Made by a program: the position numbers and the translations under genes
In this document: one piece after another, positions 60,695-64,000 of the stretch
Numbering within the stretch: position 1 is the stretch's first letter
Layout: every line of letters begins with the position of its first letter
Assembly: GCF_000495475.1 (NCBI RefSeq)
Contig: NZ_ASGZ01000060.1
Coordinates: 62,001-126,000, forward strand
Reading direction: 5' to 3'
Origin: Candidatus Halobonum tyrrellensis G22
GTDB taxonomy: Archaea > Halobacteriota > Halobacteria > Halobacteriales > Haloferacaceae
Length of the DNA: 64,000 bases
Notes under the pieces: generated by a model
Database searches by the model: none
What the model was told of the DNA's origin: nothing
Seen by the model: the letters and a program-made list of their open reading frames with translations, nothing else

Positions 60695-61504
60695 GTGTTG
60701 ACGTTACGACGGTACATCGACCGGCTGAACGCCCCACCTCGGACGCTCGCGGTGTTAGAACGCGGGCCGGAGGAACCGACCCACCGGATGCTCGCGGGCC
60801 TGTTCGACGAGCAGGCGGTCGAGGTGGAGGTAGCGACGACCGACCTCCCGGACGCCGGGGGTGACGCCGTCGCACTCATCGAGGACGGCGATCTGGTGGC
60901 CTCCTCGCCGATGGCCGACCTCGAAGAGGCCATCCTGTTCGTCAACTCCGACCTGTACACGACCGGCACTCGAAAGCTCGCGGACGCCGACCTACCCGAG
61001 GTGCTCACCCGGCTGTCGGACGCGCGCTTCTCGCTGCGCGGCTACCCGCTGGCGCACAAGGAGAAGCTCCTCCTGATCGCGGTGTCGAGACAGATCGAAC
61101 TCCGGGCGTACCGCGCCGGGAGCGGCACGCTCCGATCGTCGTTCCAGCGGCTCTCGCGCATCGAGGACGAACAGGGCACCCGCCGCGTGTACGAGGCGCT
61201 CGGGTCGACGGACGTCGACGTCCACGTCTACGGCGAACCCGACGCGAACCCCGCGGCGAGCATGCCCGTCACCGTCCACGAGGGGTACGGCGACGGCTAC
61301 AGCGACTCGTGGTTCGTCGTCTTCCGCCCCGACGGGGCGAGCGGGGCCGACGCCGCGGGCGCGACGGACGCCGACGCGGAACGCGACGACGGGGGGGCGG
61401 CGCTGGTCGCACTGGAGACATCGCCGCGGGTGTGGGAGGGGTTCTGGACCTACCGGCCGGACCTGGTCGCCGACATCGACCGGACGATCCGCGAGTCGCT
61501 CTGA
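60695..61504 (+). CDS. DICT sensory domain protein
   Basis: A 269-residue protein with a DICT domain (a sensory domain linked to light and signalling proteins in bacteria and archaea). The features are LVASSPMADLEEAILFVNSD, YTTGTRKLADADLPEVLTRL, RGYPLAHKEKLLLIAVSRQI, ELRAYRAGSGTLRSSFQRLS and RRVYEALGSTDVDVHVYGEP, ending WEGFWTYRPDLVADIDRTI. It has no DNA-binding or output domain, so it must act through partners. It starts at GTG 60695. A TATA-like CTCTAAAG near 60671-60678 gives it its own promoter, but it lies only 69 bases after TFB. Confidence 0.85.
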   Translation: MLTLRRYIDRLNAPPRTLAVLERGPEEPTHRMLAGLFDEQAVEVEVATTDLPDAGGDAVALIEDGDLVASSPMADLEEAILFVNSDLYTTGTRKLADADLPEVLTRLSDARFSLRGYPLAHKEKLLLIAVSRQIELRAYRAGSGTLRSSFQRLSRIEDEQGTRRVYEALGSTDVDVHVYGEPDANPAASMPVTVHEGYGDGYSDSWFVVFRPDGASGADAAGATDADAERDDGGAALVALETSPRVWEGFWTYRPDLVADIDRTIRESL

Positions 61505-61555
61505 CCCGAGTTTCGAATCGAAACGCTTGAGACGCGGCGGACGAACGTCGTGCGC

Positions 61556-62755
61556 ATGAGTGACACGCTGGTCGTCCGCGGCGGGACGGTCCACACCCAG
61601 ACCGACCGCGGAACCGTCGAGGGGGACGTACTCGTCGAGGACGGCGAGATAGCGGCCGTCGGCGACGTGGACGCGCCCGACGGCGCGACGGTGGTCGACG
61701 CCGAGGGGTTGGAGGTGACGCCCGGACTGGTCGACGCCCACAGCCACGCGGGGATGGCCGAGTGGGGCGAACCCGAGGACGGCGACTTCAACGAGGGGAC
61801 GAGCGCGACAACGCCGCACGTCAACGCGCTCGACGGGTTCCACCCCCGCGACGAGGAGTTGAAGGGCGCGTTCCAGAACGGGGTCACGACCGTCTCCGCG
61901 CGGATGGGGAGCGGCAACGTCATCGGCGGGGTCATCTGCTCGATGAAGACGTACGGGCTGACCGCCGACGGGATGTTGATCCGCGAGGACGGCATGAAGG
62001 CCGCGATGGGCGAGAACCCCAAGCGGTTCCACGGCGAGGAGCACGACCGCCAGCCGTCGACCCGGCCGGGCGTCGCCGCCACCCTCCGGGAGTCGTTCAT
62101 GGCCGCCGAGGACTACGTCGACGCGCGCCGACGCGCACGCGAGGAGGGCGACCCGTTCGAACGCGACCTGGGCAACGAGAACCTCGCGCGCGTACTGGAG
62201 GGTGACCTCCCGCTGCGGGTGCACGCCCACCGCGCGGACGACATCATGACCGTGTTCCGGGTGGCCGAGGAGTTCGGCATCGACGACCTCTCGGTCGAAC
62301 ACGCGACCGAGGGCCACGTCGTCGCCGAGGAGTTCGCCGAACGGGACGTGCCCGCGGTCGTCGGCCCCTCCTTCTCGTCGGCCTCGAAGTACGAACTCCG
62401 GAACATCACGTTCGAGACGCCGGGGCTGCTCCACGAGGCGGGCGTCACCGTCGCCATCCAGACGGACGCGCCCGTCCTCCCCCAGCAACACCTCGACGTC
62501 TGCGTCGGCCTCGCGGTCCGGGAGGGCCTGCCCGCGGAGGCGGCGCTCGACACGGTGACGACCAACCCCGCGGAGATACTCGGCATCGAACACCGCGTGG
62601 GCACGCTCGCGGAGGGGACGGACGCCGACATCGCGGTGTGGGACGGCCCGTTCTACGAGGTGGACAGCCGGACCCGGCACGTCGTGGTCGACGGCGAGCA
62701 CGTGTTCGACCGCGACGCCGACAGCGTCGACCCGCGCGAGGCGTACGAGTGGTAG
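61556..62755 (+). CDS. Amidohydrolase family protein
   Basis: A 399-residue metal-dependent hydrolase. VDAHSHAGMAEWGE near residue 61 supplies the H-x-H pair, LRVHAHRADDIM near residue 222 and EHATEGHVVAEEF near 246 further His ligands, and IQTDAPVLPQQH near residue 301 the metal-binding Asp. The layout follows imidazolonepropionase and related deamidases, but the substrate is not clear. The ATG at 61556 is preferred to a GTG six bases earlier. It begins 51 bases after the DICT gene, and is not obviously part of a pathway cluster. Confidence 0.87.
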   Translation: MSDTLVVRGGTVHTQTDRGTVEGDVLVEDGEIAAVGDVDAPDGATVVDAEGLEVTPGLVDAHSHAGMAEWGEPEDGDFNEGTSATTPHVNALDGFHPRDEELKGAFQNGVTTVSARMGSGNVIGGVICSMKTYGLTADGMLIREDGMKAAMGENPKRFHGEEHDRQPSTRPGVAATLRESFMAAEDYVDARRRAREEGDPFERDLGNENLARVLEGDLPLRVHAHRADDIMTVFRVAEEFGIDDLSVEHATEGHVVAEEFAERDVPAVVGPSFSSASKYELRNITFETPGLLHEAGVTVAIQTDAPVLPQQHLDVCVGLAVREGLPAEAALDTVTTNPAEILGIEHRVGTLAEGTDADIAVWDGPFYEVDSRTRHVVVDGEHVFDRDADSVDPREAYEW

Positions 62756-62879
62756 GCGCCGCGACGCCGGGTCCGGGTCGGGGCCAGGATATCCGCAACC
62801 GGGAGCCTCACCACCCCGGCCGGTCGAGCGTGGGTGTGAGTCGCACAGCGAACCGGCCGGGCGCGCCCGCCGTCGCGCC

Positions 62880-64000
62880 GTGAGCGGCGGCGACGCGAGC
62901 GCCGCGGCCGGCGGAGACGACCCGACCGGCGCCGACGACGCCGCGGACCCCGCGTTCGACGAGCGGGAGGTGCGGACGGTCGTGTTGAGCCTGGTCGCGG
63001 GCGTCTTCTTCGGCGGGGTGGGCGGCGGCGTCGCGTTCCCCACCATCCCGACGCTCGGGACGGTGCTGGGTATCGCGCCGCTGCTGGTCGGCGTCATCCT
63101 CTCGATCAACCGGTTCACGCGCCTGCTCATGTCGACGCCCGCGGGCGACGTGCTCGACCGGGTGGGGACGCGCCGGCCGATGATCCTGGGGTTCTTCGTC
63201 CAGGGACTCGCGCCGTTCGGCTACCTCCTCGGGTTGAACCCCCCGTTCGGGCTGAGCCACGCCGCGGTGTTCCTCGTCGCGCGCGCGTCGTGGGGCGTCG
63301 GGTCGGCGTTCGTGTTCGTCGGCGCGTTCGCGACGGTGACCCACGTCACCACCTCGGAGAACCGCGGCCGGTGGGTGGGGTACATGCGCGGCGGGCAGAG
63401 CCTGGGGTTCCCGACGGGGCTGGTGGTCGGCGGCCTCGTCACCGACGCGTACGGCTACGAGGAGGCGTTCGCCGTCGCGGGCGTCGCGGGCCTGTTCGCG
63501 GCGGTCGTCGCCTACCGCGTCCTCCCGAACGTCGCGCCCGACGTGGGCGGCGGGAGTAGCCTCCGCGAGATACCGGGACTGGTCGCCGCGGACGCGCGCA
63601 TCGGCGCGGTCGGCGCGGTCAACTTCACCCTCCGCTTTCTGTTCGCGGGCGTGTTGCTCTCGACGGTCGTCCAGTACACCACCCGACACGAGATATCGCT
63701 GGGCGGGCTGGCGGGCACCGGCACCAGCGGGCTGGTGATGGCCGTCTCGGTCGTGTTCGTCTCCGTGACGACGCTCGCGGTCGGCCGGGTCTCCGACCGG
63801 GTCGGCCGGACCGCCACCGTGCTGCCGGGGTTGGGCGTGCTCGCGGCGGGGTTCGTCTGTACCGCGCTGGTCCCGACGGTCACGGGCGTCGTCGCGGGCG
63901 TCGGTCTCGTCGGTATCGGCGTCGGGATGACCGGCCCGTCACTGCTCGCGTACCTCGGCGACATCGCGCCCGGCGGCGACGTGGGGAAACTCGGCGGCGT
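62880..64000 (+). CDS. MFS transporter (C-terminus cut by window edge)
   Basis: At least 373 residues are visible. After a ~35-residue acidic tail come the membrane segments of a major facilitator permease: FFGGVGGGVAFPTIPTLGTV, the loop motif GDVLDRVGTRRPMILGFFVQ between segments 2 and 3, and a second such loop, VGRVSDRVGRTATVLPGLGV, in the C-terminal half. The substrate is unknown; drug or metabolite efflux is common. It starts at GTG 62880, 124 bases after the amidohydrolase. Confidence 0.88.
   Translation, partial: MSGGDASAAAGGDDPTGADDAADPAFDEREVRTVVLSLVAGVFFGGVGGGVAFPTIPTLGTVLGIAPLLVGVILSINRFTRLLMSTPAGDVLDRVGTRRPMILGFFVQGLAPFGYLLGLNPPFGLSHAAVFLVARASWGVGSAFVFVGAFATVTHVTTSENRGRWVGYMRGGQSLGFPTGLVVGGLVTDAYGYEEAFAVAGVAGLFAAVVAYRVLPNVAPDVGGGSSLREIPGLVAADARIGAVGAVNFTLRFLFAGVLLSTVVQYTTRHEISLGGLAGTGTSGLVMAVSVVFVSVTTLAVGRVSDRVGRTATVLPGLGVLAAGFVCTALVPTVTGVVAGVGLVGIGVGMTGPSLLAYLGDIAPGGDVGKLGG

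Noticed and set aside
1-64000. tRNA or rRNA genes, insertion sequences, integrase or attachment sites
   Set aside because: I looked for T-loop-like GTTCGAATC stretches, transposase-like proteins and long terminal repeats, and found none that hold up.

Overview
The window is a piece of a haloarchaeal (class Halobacteria) main chromosome. The DNA is very GC-rich and the proteins are strongly acidic (Asp/Glu-rich tails and linkers). Many starts sit about 25-35 bases after a TATA-like box, as in leaderless archaeal transcripts. The gene set is archaeal: class I LysRS, aIF5B/IF-2, S19e, PDCD5, NOB1, Pus10, PAN, TFB, pyruvoyl arginine decarboxylase, and Tat-type lipoproteins. The density of single-copy housekeeping genes argues for chromosome rather than plasmid. 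I cannot assign a genus. I see no rRNA, tRNA, CRISPR array, transposase or integrase.

Layout. 1-6.8 kb: a PadR-type regulator cut by the left edge, a pyrH-lysS pair, a MoaE protein with a decayed MobB-like front half, a small DUF7123 protein behind an operator-like promoter, an M50 protease and thiL. 7-14 kb: an information-processing block with a membrane flippase-like protein, rps19e, an HTH_10 regulator, pdcd5, a PP-loop ATPase, and then hisS, a MccF-like S66 peptidase and truA almost end to end. 14-18.6 kb: a HAD hydrolase, an M28 peptidase, a small membrane protein, a DsrE protein and an FAD monooxygenase. 19-23.5 kb: a GT2 synthase overlapping a Tat-exported deacetylase (an exopolysaccharide pair), then a MOSC protein and an AEC permease. 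23.9-29.9 kb: pepF, pan, a Gfo/Idh oxidoreductase, pdaD, DUF5811 and two related small membrane genes, one frameshifted. 30-35.6 kb: infB, divergent from a PRC-barrel protein and nob1, then pgi with a CPBP protease, and a membrane protein.

35.6-46.4 kb is the accessory, sugar-related part. It holds a polysaccharide flippase co-transcribed with a ParB-fold protein, and a large GH78 alpha-L-rhamnosidase divergent from a complete ABC sugar importer (binding lipoprotein, two permeases, ATPase). 46.7-55.3 kb: DUF5812, a BCCT osmolyte transporter, a lipoprotein, secF-secD and rnhB, with a small gene apparently broken by a 41-bp tandem duplication. 55.3-64 kb: a repeat and hairpin region, a Dat-type aminotransferase, pus10, a small conserved protein, a TFB paralogue that has lost its zinc-ribbon cysteines, a DICT-domain sensor protein, an amidohydrolase and an MFS transporter cut by the right edge.

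The most unusual items are the zinc-ribbon-less TFB beside a DICT protein, the MccF-like peptidase in the hisS operon, the palindromic elements upstream of pan and of the DUF7123 gene, and the two small genes that each look broken by one local event.
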